Shown here: positions 48,764 to 60,813 of the stretch, in pieces
Layout: every line of letters starts with the position of its first letter
Numbering within the stretch: the first letter of the stretch is position 1
Source of the DNA: Vogesella indigofera
Lineage (GTDB): Bacteria > Pseudomonadota > Gammaproteobacteria > Burkholderiales > Chromobacteriaceae
Assembly: GCF_003633895.1 (NCBI RefSeq)
Contig: NZ_RBID01000016.1
Location: 186,001-250,000, forward strand
Length of the DNA stretch: 64,000 nucleotides
Reading direction: 5' to 3'
Translations under genes and position numbers: made by a program
The notes under the pieces: generated by a model
Databases searched by the model: none
Seen by the model: the letters and a program-made list of their open reading frames with translations, nothing else
Told to the model about the DNA's origin: nothing

Positions 48764-49966
48764 ATGGTTAAACAAGTACAGGAAGCTTACATCGTCGCCG
48801 TGACCCGCACGCCGGTAGGCAAGGCACCGCGTGGCATGATGCGCAACGTGCGTCCGGACGACATGCTGGCGCACGTGATCAGCGGCGCGCTGGCACAGGT
48901 GCCGACGCTGGACCCGAACCTGATTTCCGACTGCGTCGTCGGCTGCGCCTTCCCCGAGGCGGAACAGGGCCTGAACATGGCGCGTATCGGTGTGCTGCTG
49001 GCCGGGCTGCCGAACACCGTCAGCGGCATCACCATCAACCGCTACTGCTCCTCCGGCATCAACGCGGTGCAGATGGCCGCCGACCGCATCCGTCTGGGTG
49101 AGGCCGACGTGGTGATCGCCGCCGGTTCCGAATCGATGTCCATGGTGCCGATGATGGGCAACAAGGTGTCGCTGAACCCGGCGATCTTCGCCAAGGACGA
49201 GAACTACGCCATCGCCTACGGCATGGGCCTGACCGCAGAGAAGGTCGCGCAGCAGTGGGGCGTGTCGCGTGAAGACCAGGATGCGTTCGCGGTCGAGTCG
49301 CACCGTCGCGCCATCGCTGCCATCGACGGCGGCAAGTTCAAGAGCGAGATCACGCCGCTGGAAGTGACCTACCGCACGCCGAACCTGGAAACAGGCGAAG
49401 TGATCAGCACCACCCGCGTGCTGGACACCGACGAAGGCCCGCGCCGCGAGACCACGCTGGAAGGCCTGGCCAAGCTGAAGACGGTGTTCGATGCCAAGGG
49501 CAGCGTCACCGCCGGCAACTCGTCGCAGATGTCCGACGGCGCCGGTGCCGTGATCCTGGTGTCCGAGAAGATACTGAAGCAGTTCAACCTGACGCCGCTG
49601 GCCCGCTACGTGACCTTCGCGGTGAAGGGCGTGCCGCCGGAAATCATGGGTATCGGCCCGAAGGAAGCGATTCCGGAAGCCTGCCGCAACGCCGGCATCA
49701 CCCAGGATCAGCTGAAGTGGATCGAGCTGAACGAAGCCTTTGCCGCGCAGGGTCTGGCGGTGGCGCGTGACCTGGAGCTGGACATGGGCCTGGTCAACCC
49801 GCACGGCGGTGCCATCGCGCTGGGTCACCCGCTGGGCGCTACCGGCGCCATCCGGACCGCCACGCTGGTGCACGGCATGCGCAATGCCGGCATGCAGGGC
49901 TACGGCATGGTGACCATGTGCATCGGTACCGGTATGGGTGCCGCCGGCATCATCGAAGTGCTGTAA
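48764..49966 (+). CDS. fadI: acetyl-CoA C-acyltransferase (thiolase), FadI/FadA
   Basis: 400 residues. Acylated Cys near residue 95 in NRYCSSGINAVQMAAD, ALGHPLGATGAIR, and the second catalytic Cys near 386 in CIGTGMGAAGIIE. Final cleavage of beta-oxidation. AAGGAG is ten bases before the ATG. Pairs with the FadN-type gene upstream (67-bp gap). Confidence 0.93.
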   Translation: MVKQVQEAYIVAVTRTPVGKAPRGMMRNVRPDDMLAHVISGALAQVPTLDPNLISDCVVGCAFPEAEQGLNMARIGVLLAGLPNTVSGITINRYCSSGINAVQMAADRIRLGEADVVIAAGSESMSMVPMMGNKVSLNPAIFAKDENYAIAYGMGLTAEKVAQQWGVSREDQDAFAVESHRRAIAAIDGGKFKSEITPLEVTYRTPNLETGEVISTTRVLDTDEGPRRETTLEGLAKLKTVFDAKGSVTAGNSSQMSDGAGAVILVSEKILKQFNLTPLARYVTFAVKGVPPEIMGIGPKEAIPEACRNAGITQDQLKWIELNEAFAAQGLAVARDLELDMGLVNPHGGAIALGHPLGATGAIRTATLVHGMRNAGMQGYGMVTMCIGTGMGAAGIIEVL

Positions 49967-49975
49967 GCGTAGCGT

Positions 49976-49995
49976 TGCGGCCAACGTTGGCCGCA
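49976..49995. repeat. head-to-head pair of dispersed motif (20-bp perfect palindrome)
   Basis: TGCGGCCAACGTTGGCCGCA ten bases after the thiolase stop and just before the terminator. Confidence 0.9.
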
Positions 49996-50005
49996 GAGCG
50001 CCACG

Positions 50006-50034
50006 AATGCCCCGCCCTTGGCGGGGCATTTTTC
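50006..50034 (+). terminator. terminator after the thiolase gene
   Basis: AATGCCCCGCC / GGCGGGGCATT, loop CTT, then TTT. The remaining gap to valS holds TATAAT at 50183-50188, a likely -10. Confidence 0.93.
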
Positions 50035-50229
50035 ATGGCTGCGCGGGTGGCGGCGGTTGCCCGCGCCTTGTCGCGCCCACATGTCCGGCGCGCTGCGTGG
50101 CCGGCTGGCGCCAGTCGTTGGCGCTGACGCTTGCCGCCCGGCCGGCATAACGGATGCTGACGACGCTGTAGCCGATTCGGTTTATAATCGACGTCATTTT
50201 TCTGCATCGATAAAGACCGAATTCACACC

Positions 50230-53052
<2,823 letters not shown>

Positions 53053-53071
53053 GATTCTTTTTTAAGAAATA

Positions 53072-53093
53072 GGGGCGAAAGCCCCTTTTTTTT
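53072..53093 (+). terminator. terminator after valS
   Basis: GGGGC-GAAA-GCCCC followed by eight T, eleven bases before the OLD-type gene. Confidence 0.95.
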
Positions 53094-53104
53094 GGATATT
53101 TAAT

Positions 53105-54886
53105 ATGACAATATTGTCGAGTATTTCGCTTAAAAATTACAAATGCTATAGAGAAGTGCAGAGTTTTTCGCTTAAAGACGCAACTTTCTTTATTGGTGGA
53201 AATAATGCAGGTAAGTCAGTTGTTTTGAAGGCGATACGTTGCTTTTTCAATTACGATGAAATGAATGTTAATGACTTCAATCAAACTGAATTAAGATCAA
53301 GAAAAGCAGGTGCAAATTCTCTGGAAATTGAGTTGTCTTTTGATGTGAGAGGTATTAGGAGCGATGCGAAATTTATCAAAGATTTAAGAAATAGTACTAA
53401 AAATAGTCAAGGACTTTTGAGTGTTGTAAAAAGGGCAATATATCGAGAGGTTAGTGATACGGTTGAATTTTATTATCAAGCTCGCTTGGATGATGAATTT
53501 GGTGGGCAGTCGTATTTTGATCTCAATGACAGTGTTGAGAATTTTTTGTCAAAATTCTCGGTTTCATATTTGCATCCCCAAGAGGCAGATAGGCTTTTGA
53601 TGGAGGCGCAAGAAAAGTTAAAAATAAGGTTGCTCTCAAAGTTTGGTAGAGGCGCTGCACGCTTTGAGGCCATTGAAGGTTTGCAAAAGTCGTGGAATGA
53701 AATGAGGGAAGAGGCAAATCGAGATTTATCTGTAAATCTGACTGGCGAGCTTAGGAAGATTTGGCCTTAATCTACTGCAACGGTAGAGCTTCCACAGACT
53801 ATTAATGAAATAGTTGCCATTTCTGAAATAAAATTTAAAGGGATGGATGCATTTCCGGAGGTCTCGCTTTCTGAGCAAGGTAATGGAATTCAATCAACTG
53901 TTCTTTATCAAACACATTATCTTTTAGATAGTGATAGAACTATTCATCGGGGTCGTTTGCATTTTCCGATTTGGTTGATTGAGGAGCCGGAGACGTTTTT
54001 GCACGCAGATATAGCATATAAACTAGGGAAATTGCTAGTTTCAGATGAGTGGCTTGGTGCTATTCAAATGGTTATTACTACTCACTCACCATTGATATTA
54101 GCGGCATCATCTTCGTCGGGTGATAATATTAGCTGGAGTCTGTTGAATCAAGGTCAGTTGGAGTTTTCTAAAGAAGTGTCTGAATTAGATGCAAGTGACT
54201 TTGATAGGGTTGGCGCCTGTCTTGGAGAGCCAAATTTTGAGGTTTATTTCAATGCTTCTAAGTTTGAAGATAGCTTGATTATTGAAGACTCTCGTGCTTT
54301 GACTGCAGATGTTTTAGTTAAGTCTGGTGTGCCGGTTACTAAGAGATTGACTGGGTCAAGTGAATTAAAGAAATACGTTGACACTCTCAGGGTTTTAGAT
54401 TTAGATGTTTCATCTCGTGTTATTTTTTTGTTGGATAATGATAAAGGAGCAAGAGAGTTTAAATCTATTTTGCGTGAGGAGTGTGTTGAGGCGAGGCTGA
54501 ATGGTTTTGTGCTTTACAAGATAAAAGACTATCTTTTTGTCATTTTGTTTCCGGAGGATATGGCAGTTGAGGATATGTTCTCAGAGTATGATGATAGTCT
54601 TTGTTCTGATGTGGATATTCTTTATGATTTCAATGAACATGCTAATGATGGTGGCGCCACGGTGACAAGGGCAGTGCCGCCGGATCTGTCTAGGGCGCAT
54701 GCTGAAATTCGAGGAAAATCTAAGGTTGGATCTGTTTCAGAAGCAAAGCGACAAATTGCAAAGTGCCAAGATGTTAAAGATAGATTTTGGGTGCGGGTGG
54801 AAAAAGAAGAATTAATGATTGATAATCTATGTTCTGAATCTATCAGAAATCTGCTAGTTGTTTCTGGGTGGCGTGGCTTAAATTAA
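53105..54886 (+). pseudogene. OLD-family ATPase/TOPRIM nuclease, interrupted by one in-frame stop codon
   Basis: A single frame of 594 codons broken only by TAA at 53768-53770 (codon 222). Upstream part: Walker A G31-GNNAGKS in a RecF-like N-terminus (ISLKNYKCYREV). Downstream part in the same frame: ABC-type signature SEQGNGIQST near 255, Walker B WLIEEPE near 290, H-loop TTHSP, then TOPRIM acidic residues IIEDS near 390 and LLDNDKG near 443. The intact form would be an OLD nuclease of about 593 residues, a family with antiphage members. DNA is markedly AT-rich compared with valS, so it was acquired. A Gln CAA-to-TAA change would explain the stop. Restart at ATG 53843 has only AAAGGG upstream and would give a protein lacking Walker A. 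Confidence 0.82.
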
Positions 54887-54938
54887 TCGGATGCTTAGAT
54901 TTTTTGTCGCATATGATGGTGTGCATCAAAAACGATAG

Positions 54939-55062
54939 GTTGGATTGAGTGAAGTGAAGCTTAATGTTCTCCGTATCGTATTTTAAGATGAACTGTAATC
55001 CATATGAGTTACAGCACGGTAGGTTGTGCTGAATGAAATGAAGTCCAACATTCATCGTGTAA
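54939..55062. repeat. two imperfect copies of a GTAGGTTGG...CCAAC repeat
   Basis: ATAGGTTGGATTGAGTGAAG (54939 on) and GTAGGTTGTGCTGAATGAAA (55019 on), each ending in (G)AAGTCCAAC/GAAGCTTAA-like. A third copy is at 55451-55485 (GTAGGTTGGCGCTGAGCTTG...AGCCCAAC). These are hairpin-forming dispersed repeats common in proteobacterial intergenic DNA. Confidence 0.6.
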
Positions 55063-55159
55063 AACCAAGGTTGGTTGTAGAGTGTTACTGGTTTGCGCTC
55101 AACCTTGTTTTTGAATGTGGTATCCGCTGCGCGGATATTTTTTTATTTGCCGCTTTCCG

Positions 55160-55330
55160 CGCGGCGGCGGCTTACTTTCTTTTGCTTCGCCTAAAAGAAA
55201 GTAAGCAAAGAAAAGGCGACCCGAAGGGGCAAGAATTCCCGTGCAAACTGCCGCCATCCCGGCGCCGCCCATACGCTTCGCTCAAAAGAGGGCGGCTTGT
55301 TTCCGGGCTGGCGGCAGTTTGCACGGCTTG
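55160..55330. repeat. large inverted-repeat element (two nested hairpins)
   Basis: CTTACTTTCTTTT (55171-55183) pairs with AAAAGAAAGTAAG (55193-55205); CCGTGCAAACTGCCGCC (55239-55255) pairs with GGCGGCAGTTTGCACGG (55310-55326). This is a well-known type of non-coding repeat in beta- and gammaproteobacteria; apparent reading frames through it are unlikely to be genes. Confidence 0.75.
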
Positions 55331-55514
55331 CCCCAACGGGACGGGCGCGCCGGTTCGGTTTTGGCTGACGGTTGACGGTGTCCGGTGTTGACGCGGCAGA
55401 TGGGGGGCGTGGCGGGTCGATTCTGGCTGCCGTTTGGCGGTGACGGTAGTTGTAGGTTGGCGCTGAGCTTGCGAAGCCCAACGTTCACCGCGTCAATCAA
55501 AGGTTGGCCGCAAG

Positions 55515-55815
55515 CCCGTAGGGTGCGTCACCCGGCTCGCCGGGCGACGCACCGTCGATGCTCAAACGTTGGCCGCAGTGGGTAGCCTGGATAAGCCGTA
55601 GGCGCATCCGGGGTTGGAGCACGGGTGAAGGCACAGGCAATGACGGATGCGGGTTCCCGGATGCGGCTTCGCCTTATCCAGGCTACGGTGTTGTGTCGCC
55701 CAACGCCTGCCGCGCGTTTTTCAACGTTGGCCGCGTACCATTTCAGACCTGTAGGGTGTCGTCACCCGGCTTGCCGGGCGACGCACCGTTGATGCGCAAA
55801 CGTTGGCCGCAAACC
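55515..55815. repeat. REP-like cluster: two GTAGGGTG copies around a GTAGCCTGGATAAG inverted repeat
   Basis: GTAGGGTGCGTCACCCGGCT at 55518 and GTAGGGTGTCGTCACCCGGC at 55752 are two hairpin copies. Between them GTAGCCTGGATAAGCCG (55582 on) is inverted as CGCCTTATCCAGGCTAC (55670-55686). Single dispersed-motif copies stand at 55499-55514, 55564-55578 and 55723-55734, in between these units. Confidence 0.72.
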
Positions 55816-55838
55816 ATTATCGGTTTGCGGCCAACGTT
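55799..55838. repeat. inverted pair of dispersed motif, 17-bp arms
   Basis: AACGTTGGCCGCAAACC / GGTTTGCGGCCAACGTT, loop ATTATC. Tail-to-tail arrangement forming a strong hairpin downstream of the small minus-strand gene. Confidence 0.92.
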
Positions 55839-55868
55839 GTTTTGCGCTTGGTTACGCCGCAGCCATGC

Positions 55869-56096
55869 TCAGGCCAGCAGGCGGCAATGCCATTGCTTCA
55901 GATCGGCGGGAATGCCGAGGTCGCGCGGGTTGCCGAAGGGGGGCCACGGACTGTGGCCTTCGGCCAGCGCTCTGGCGGCTTCTTCCGGGGTCGGGTAGGC
56001 GGCCAGCGCCTCGCCCTCGTGCATGATGTGGTAGCTGCCATCGAGCGGCACGATCTCGAAGGGGCCGTAGCGTGTGTCGTAGGTCCAGCATTTCAT
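55869..56096 (-). CDS. small conserved hypothetical protein
   Basis: 75 residues: MKCWTYDTRYGPFEIVPLDG, then YHIMHEGEALAAYPTPEEAARALAEGHSPWPPFGNPRDLGIPADLKQW. An excellent RBS (TAAGGAGGCATCATC) precedes the ATG. Resembles small soluble proteins found singly in Proteobacteria; function unknown. Between 56097 and 56290 lies one motif copy (56187-56202). Confidence 0.8.
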   Translation of the reverse strand: MKCWTYDTRYGPFEIVPLDGSYHIMHEGEALAAYPTPEEAARALAEGHSPWPPFGNPRDLGIPADLKQWHCRLLA

Positions 56097-56290
56097 GATG
56101 ATGCCTCCTTACTTTTAATGGTAGTCGACATGGCGCGGTGCGGCAGATTGAGCTGCATAAAATGCAGTTCGATACTTATTGGCCCCGAAGGTTGGCCGCA
56201 AGATGGCTTGTAGTGTTTGCCGACATGGCAACGATGACTGCATGACGAGGTTATAATACGGCTTCCTGTCCAAAAAACTGCACCTCATCC

Positions 56291-57351
56291 ATGATCCTGA
56301 AAGAAAAGACTTTTACCGAAGCCCGTGACTGGAAGCAGGCGGCGGGTGACGCGGCTGAAAAAGAGATGGCGTTTTATCTGCGCCGCTATTTCGGTGACGA
56401 CAGCGAGGTGTATGTGCTGAACGATATCCGGCTGGAGATGGATGGCGATGCGGCGCAGATGGACCATGTGCTGATTCATCCCGCCGGATTGACCATCATC
56501 GAGAGCAAGAGCGTGGCCGGCAAGCTGCAGATGAAGGCGGGTGGCGAGTGGCTGCGCTGGTATGACGACCGCTCGTCCGGCATGGCGTCGCCGATTGTGC
56601 AGGCCAAGCTGCAGGCGGAGTTCTTGCGCAAGTTTTTGCGCCGCATGGCCAAGCAGCCGCAGGTCATTGATGCGCTGGCTATCGATTTCATGATCGCCAT
56701 TTCCAGCAAGGGTCAGTTCATCGCCCCAAGGGCGAGACGGTGGCCGAGGTATGCAAGGCCGACTTGGTGGGGGAGCGTATTCGCGCCAAGGTGGCCGGGG
56801 CGGTGGCATTTCCGGCGCCGTACCGCAAGATTCTGGGCGAGTACATGAGCCGGATGCATACGCCCAGGGCGCAGCCGGCGCCAGTTGCGCCTGCACCGGT
56901 AGCGGAAGCGCCGGTGGCGCGGGAACCGGCTCGCGAGTATGCGGCGACACTGGTCGAGGTGGTGATGGCCGCGTCGGCCAGTCCGCTAAAGCCGGCCGCA
57001 ACGCCGCCGGTCGCGGCGCCGGCGTATCGTCATCTGGATTACATCGGCGACAAACTGCGCCAGGCCGGCTTCTGGGAACGGCTGCTGCGTGACGAGGGGC
57101 CGCAAAAGGAATATGTGACGTATTGCAAGGCGTGTGCCTCGCAGCAGCTGGAATTTCGCTATGGCAAATATGGCTACTATCTGAAGTGCCTGGCGTGTGG
57201 CGAGAATACCGGCATCAAGCCGGACTGCCGTTTGTGTGGTCGTCAGGCCCGGCTGCGCAAGGAGAGCGAGTTGCTGTATGTCGAGTGCGAGGCCTGCAAG
57301 CTGAGCGAGGTGCTGCACCGCAATGACCGGCCGCTGCCGAATCTGCCCTGA
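56291..57351 (+). pseudogene. NERD-domain protein with C-terminal zinc fingers, frameshifted
   Basis: First part (from ATG 56291): nuclease-related domain with GDAAEKEMAFYLRR, AQMDHVLIHPAGLTIIESKS, and DFMIAISSKGQFIAP. There the frame ends in unrelated residues; the natural continuation (KGETVAEVCKADLVGERIRAKV...) lies one frame away from about 56727. A single missing C in the CCCC run at 56724-56727 explains it. The second part has a Pro/Ala linker and Cys pairs CKAC, CLAC, CRLC, CEAC of zinc-ribbon type near the end. Either a real frameshift, a sequencing error, or -1 slippage; role of NERD proteins in DNA processing is inferred. Confidence 0.75.
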
Positions 57352-57393
57352 AGTAGCCCGTGTGCCGCCAGTCGCGGTAATGGTCTGTACCTG

Positions 57394-57435
57394 AAGGTTG
57401 GCCGCAAGCGAAAAACGCTTGCGGCCAACCTTTTT
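57394..57435 (+). terminator. terminator made entirely from two inverted motif copies
   Basis: AAGGTTGGCCGCAAGCG / CGCTTGCGGCCAACCTT, 17-bp arms, loop AAAAA, followed by TTT. Both arms are full copies of the dispersed motif. Confidence 0.93.
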
Positions 57436-57503
57436 GCATCTGCGCGGTCGTTGCGCGCTGTCGCTGCGTGATGGGGCAGCGCTTGCCGCCGCCGCGCCTC
57501 GCT

Positions 57504-58271
57504 TCATTCCGGCGGGGTTTTGCCGCCGCGCAGCGCCTGCAGGATGTCCATCGGGAACACGATGGTGGAGCTCTTGTCGCCGGCGATCTGCGTCAGCGTT
57601 TGCATGTAGCGCAGTTGCATTGCTTCCGGTTGCTGAGCCAGCATGCGCGCCGCGCCCAGTAGCTTTTCCGATGCCTGCAGCTCGCCCTCGGCGTGGATGA
57701 TCTTGGCGCGCCGTTCACGTTCGGCCTCGGCCTGGCGGGCGATGGCGCGGATCATCGATTCGTTGAGGTCGACGTGCTTGATCTCGACATTGGACACCTT
57801 GATGCCCCAGCCGTCGGTCTGCACGTCGAGCGCCTTCTGGATGTCCAGATTCAGCCGTTCGCGCTCGGCCAGCATCTCGTCCAGTTCGTGCTTGCCCAGC
57901 ACCGAACGCAGTGTGGTCTGCGCCAGCTGGCTGGTGGCCTCCAGGAAGTTGGCGACTTGGATGATGGCGCGTTCCGGATCGACCACGCGGAAGTAGAGCA
58001 CGGCGTTGACCTTCACCGACACGTTGTCGTGCGAGATCACATCCTGCGACGGCACGTCCATCACCACCGTGCGCAGGTCGACGCGCACCATCTGCTGCAC
58101 GCCGGGGATCAGCAGGACCAGCCCCGGCCCCTTCACCCGCCAGAAGCGGCCGAGCATGAACACCACGCCGCGCTGGTACTCGCGCAGGATGCGGAACGAC
58201 GACGCGATCAGCAGCAGTACCAGTAGTGTCAGGATCAGTATTAACAAGCCACCGCCCATTTCGTAACTCAT
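57504..58271 (-). CDS. slipin / stomatin-like SPFH membrane protein
   Basis: 255 residues. One N-terminal membrane helix ([18 protein letters not shown]), then the SPFH/band-7 domain: [83 protein letters not shown], and an alanine/glutamate-rich coiled coil. Forms membrane microdomains. Coupled to nfeD by ATGA overlap, the classic bacterial slipin-NfeD pair. Confidence 0.92.
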   Translation of the reverse strand: MSYEMGGGLLILILTLLVLLLIASSFRILREYQRGVVFMLGRFWRVKGPGLVLLIPGVQQMVRVDLRTVVMDVPSQDVISHDNVSVKVNAVLYFRVVDPERAIIQVANFLEATSQLAQTTLRSVLGKHELDEMLAERERLNLDIQKALDVQTDGWGIKVSNVEIKHVDLNESMIRAIARQAEAERERRAKIIHAEGELQASEKLLGAARMLAQQPEAMQLRYMQTLTQIAGDKSSTIVFPMDILQALRGGKTPPE

Positions 58272-59626
58272 GGTGATTCTCCTTTGTCGGTGTCGCTGCT
58301 TGGCGTCACCTCCAGTAGCAGCCCTTGCCGTGCCGTCACCCGCACCGGCTGGCCGCGTTTCAGTGGCGTCGCACTGTGCACGCGCCAGCATTCGCCGCGG
58401 ATGCTGGCCCAGCCTTCGCTGTCCAGATCGTCGAGCATTTCGCCGTGGCTGCCGATCAGCGCCACTTCGCCGCCGACTTGTGGCTGGCGGCGGGCCTTGA
58501 GCGCCATGCCGCTGACCAGAAACACGAACAGGCCGGAGATGGCCGCCAGCGCCACGATCAGCCCCAGTGGCACGCCGAGGCCGGGCTGTTCGGTATCGAC
58601 CAGCATCACCCCGCCGATGACGAAGGCGACGATGCCGCCCAGTCCCAGCGTGCCGAAGCTGGGCAGGAAGGCCTCGGCGATCATGCAGCCCAGCCCCAGC
58701 AGCACCAGCGCCAGCCCGGCGTAGTTGACCGGCAGCATTTGCAGCGCGTACAGCCCCAGCAGCAGGCAGGTGGCGCCAACCACGCCGGGCAGCACGAAGC
58801 CGGGATTGGAAAATTCGAACAGCAGGCCGTAGATGCCCAGCAGCATCAGGATCATCGCCACGCTGGGGTCGGTGATCACGCCCAGGAAGCGGCTGCGCCA
58901 GTCCGGTGGCAGGGTGATGACTGCGGCGCCGGCGGTGTGCAGCACCCGTGTGCCGCTGGCCATCGGCACGCTGCGGCCGTCCAGCCGCTGCAGCAGGTCG
59001 GGGATGTCGCGCGCGGTGAGATCCACCACCCGCAGCGCCAGCGCGTCGCCGGCCGACAGGCTGACGGCCTCGCGCACCGCGCGCTCGGCCCATTCCACGT
59101 TGCGACCGCGCAGCTGCGCCAGGCCGCGGATGTAGGCGGCGGCGTCGTTCACCTGTTTGCGGCTCAGTGCATCCTGGTTGCTGCTGGCCGGGGCGCTGCT
59201 GTCGGGCTTGCCGGCCTTGTCCGGCGGGCCGGTCATGCCGATCTGCACCGGGGTGGCGGCGCCGAGGTTGGTGCCGGGGGCCATCGCGGCGATGTGGCTG
59301 GCGTACAGGATGTAGGTGCCGGCGCTGGCGGCGCGGGCGCCGCTGGGGGCGACGAAGCTGGCCACCGGCACCGGCGAGGCGAGGATGGCCTTGATGATCT
59401 GCCGCATCGAGGTGTCCAGCCCGCCGGGGGTGTCCATCTGCAGTACCGCCAGCTGCGCGCCTTCGCGCTGCGCACGCGCTAGGCTGCGGCCAACATGGTC
59501 GGCGCTGGCCGGGCCGATGGCGCCGCTAAGCGGGATGACGACGACCGGTGCCGGCGTGGCCGCTGCCGTCAGGCCAGGCAGCAGGGCCAGCCAGACCACG
59601 GCGATGAACTGCCACAGCTTGCTCAT
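58268..59626 (-). CDS. NfeD membrane-bound serine protease (long form)
   Basis: 452 residues. Signal peptide, ClpP-like protease domain with Ser/Lys region ([50 protein letters not shown]), four or so membrane helices ([37 protein letters not shown]) and a C-terminal OB fold ([31 protein letters not shown]). In archaeal relatives it cuts stomatin. ATG 59626 is preceded by GGAGT; an upstream ATG at 59644 is less likely. Confidence 0.9.
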   Translation of the reverse strand: MSKLWQFIAVVWLALLPGLTAAATPAPVVVIPLSGAIGPASADHVGRSLARAQREGAQLAVLQMDTPGGLDTSMRQIIKAILASPVPVASFVAPSGARAASAGTYILYASHIAAMAPGTNLGAATPVQIGMTGPPDKAGKPDSSAPASSNQDALSRKQVNDAAAYIRGLAQLRGRNVEWAERAVREAVSLSAGDALALRVVDLTARDIPDLLQRLDGRSVPMASGTRVLHTAGAAVITLPPDWRSRFLGVITDPSVAMILMLLGIYGLLFEFSNPGFVLPGVVGATCLLLGLYALQMLPVNYAGLALVLLGLGCMIAEAFLPSFGTLGLGGIVAFVIGGVMLVDTEQPGLGVPLGLIVALAAISGLFVFLVSGMALKARRQPQVGGEVALIGSHGEMLDDLDSEGWASIRGECWRVHSATPLKRGQPVRVTARQGLLLEVTPSSDTDKGESP

Positions 59627-59644
59627 TGCAGGACTCCGCGCCAT

Positions 59645-59945
59645 GGGGGCGCTGCTTTCAGTCTAGACCATGGTGCCGCTCGCCATGCGCGGGCGCGCGC
59701 GGTCTGCCGCGTGGCCCTGCGGCCGGGGCAGTGTCAGTTTGCGAGGCTGGATTGCGGTTTGCGCGATGCGTTCGCGCTTGCAGGCTGGCGTGCAGGTGTT
59801 TAGCGCCCGTTCGCTGTTGGCGTCGGGGTGAGCTTCATGACGTGGTGAGGGGCGAGTGGCTCGCCTGCTGCTGCCTGGCGCGGGAGTCGTGACCAGGCAG
59901 CGTAAGGGGCTCGTTACTGGTGGACGGGGTAAAAGCGGGCGGGGT
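59645..59945. other. intergenic stretch with nothing recognised
   Basis: About 300 bases between nfeD and the small basic gene. I find no gene or clear hairpin; it should contain the nfeD promoter. Confidence 0.5.
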
Positions 59946-60074
59946 TCAGTGCGGGGGTAGCAGAGGAGGGGTGTCGCCAGCGTGTTTCTTCAGCTGCTTG
60001 GCGGCGCGTTTCTCCTTCGGCGTGTGCTGTGCCTGCTTTTTCGCTTCCTTGGTGCTGTGTCGGATTTTGCCCAT
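59946..60074 (-). CDS. very small basic protein (42 residues)
   Basis: MGKIRHSTKEAKKQAQHTPK then EKRAAKQLKKHAGDTPPLLPPH. Lysine-rich and helical. AAGGAGCAGCATC directly before the ATG is a near-ideal RBS, and composition is not that of a chance frame. Such short Lys/Ala proteins occur across betaproteobacteria; function unknown, possibly nucleic-acid binding. Confidence 0.68.
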   Translation of the reverse strand: MGKIRHSTKEAKKQAQHTPKEKRAAKQLKKHAGDTPPLLPPH

Positions 60075-60272
60075 GATGCTGCTCCTTGGCGAAGTCGCGG
60101 CGGGAGGTCGCGGCTCATACCGCAGTATAGCCGCTGATCGCCGGCTGACCATGTGCCGATGCGGCGGTCTGGTGTGCCGGTGCTGTCGTTAATGGTCTGT
60201 TCTGTAACGGTTTTTCGGTGCAGTGTCTGTGTGCCGCTTGCCGGCTGCGCGCTGTCGGGTGTGGCGCTGTCT

Positions 60273-60331
60273 GCGGCCAACGTTGGCCGCCACAAACAAA
60301 ACCGCCGTCACGGCAGCGTGACGGCGGTTTT
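60273..60331. terminator. palindromic motif pair and terminator after the OsmB-like gene
   Basis: GCGGCCAACGTTGGCCGC (60273-60290, two motif copies) lies next to AAAACCGCCGTCACG / CGTGACGGCGGTTTT (60298-60331, loop GCAG), a strong terminator that works on either strand. Confidence 0.93.
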
Positions 60332-60379
60332 GTGGCCGGGCACGCAGTGCGCGCCCGGTGCTTGTAACGGCGTGGCGGC

Positions 60380-60589
60380 TTACTTGATGCCGCCGTTGCC
60401 GATGACGCCGCCGACGGCCGCGCCACCAAGGGTGCCGAGGGTGTCGCCGCCGGTCAGGACCGAGCCGGCCACGCCGCCGATGGCAGCGCCGATGGCGGCG
60501 TTACGCTGGTTCTGGGTCATGCCGGCGCAGCCGGTCAGTGCCGCGATGGCGGCCAGCAGGATCAGCGAACGGGTCAGGGTTTGTTGCAT
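60380..60589 (-). CDS. glycine-zipper lipoprotein, OsmB-like
   Basis: 69 residues. Lipobox ALTGCAG, then MTQNQRNAAIGAAIGGVAGSVLTGGDTLGTLGGAAVGGVIG with repeated GxxxG steps, as in OsmB/SlyB-type lipoproteins that sit in the outer membrane. AGGAGTACACC precedes the ATG. Confidence 0.88.
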   Translation of the reverse strand: MQQTLTRSLILLAAIAALTGCAGMTQNQRNAAIGAAIGGVAGSVLTGGDTLGTLGGAAVGGVIGNGGIK

Positions 60590-60813
60590 GGTGTACTCCT
60601 AGAATGGGGCTGGTGGGGAATGGGCCAGCTGATGCTGTTCACCGCACTTAGAAGGCATACTGGTGGCCAAGTTCCGTACCGCTGGCGAATGGCGGCGCAT
60701 TTCGCCGCTACCAGCCGCCGCCGGCCGTTTGCGCGTGGCCGGCCAGCGCTGCGGAACGCTCCGGCACCGGGCCGGTCCCAGCCTGTCCCTTACTGTCCAC
60801 CAAGGAGTCTGCG

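Noticed and set aside
55026-55391. Open frames inside the repeat cluster
   Set aside because: They run through inverted repeats known to be non-coding, have no RBS and no family features.
54887-55860. CRISPR array
   Set aside because: Repeats here are of several kinds, unevenly spaced, hairpin-forming and without constant-length spacers.
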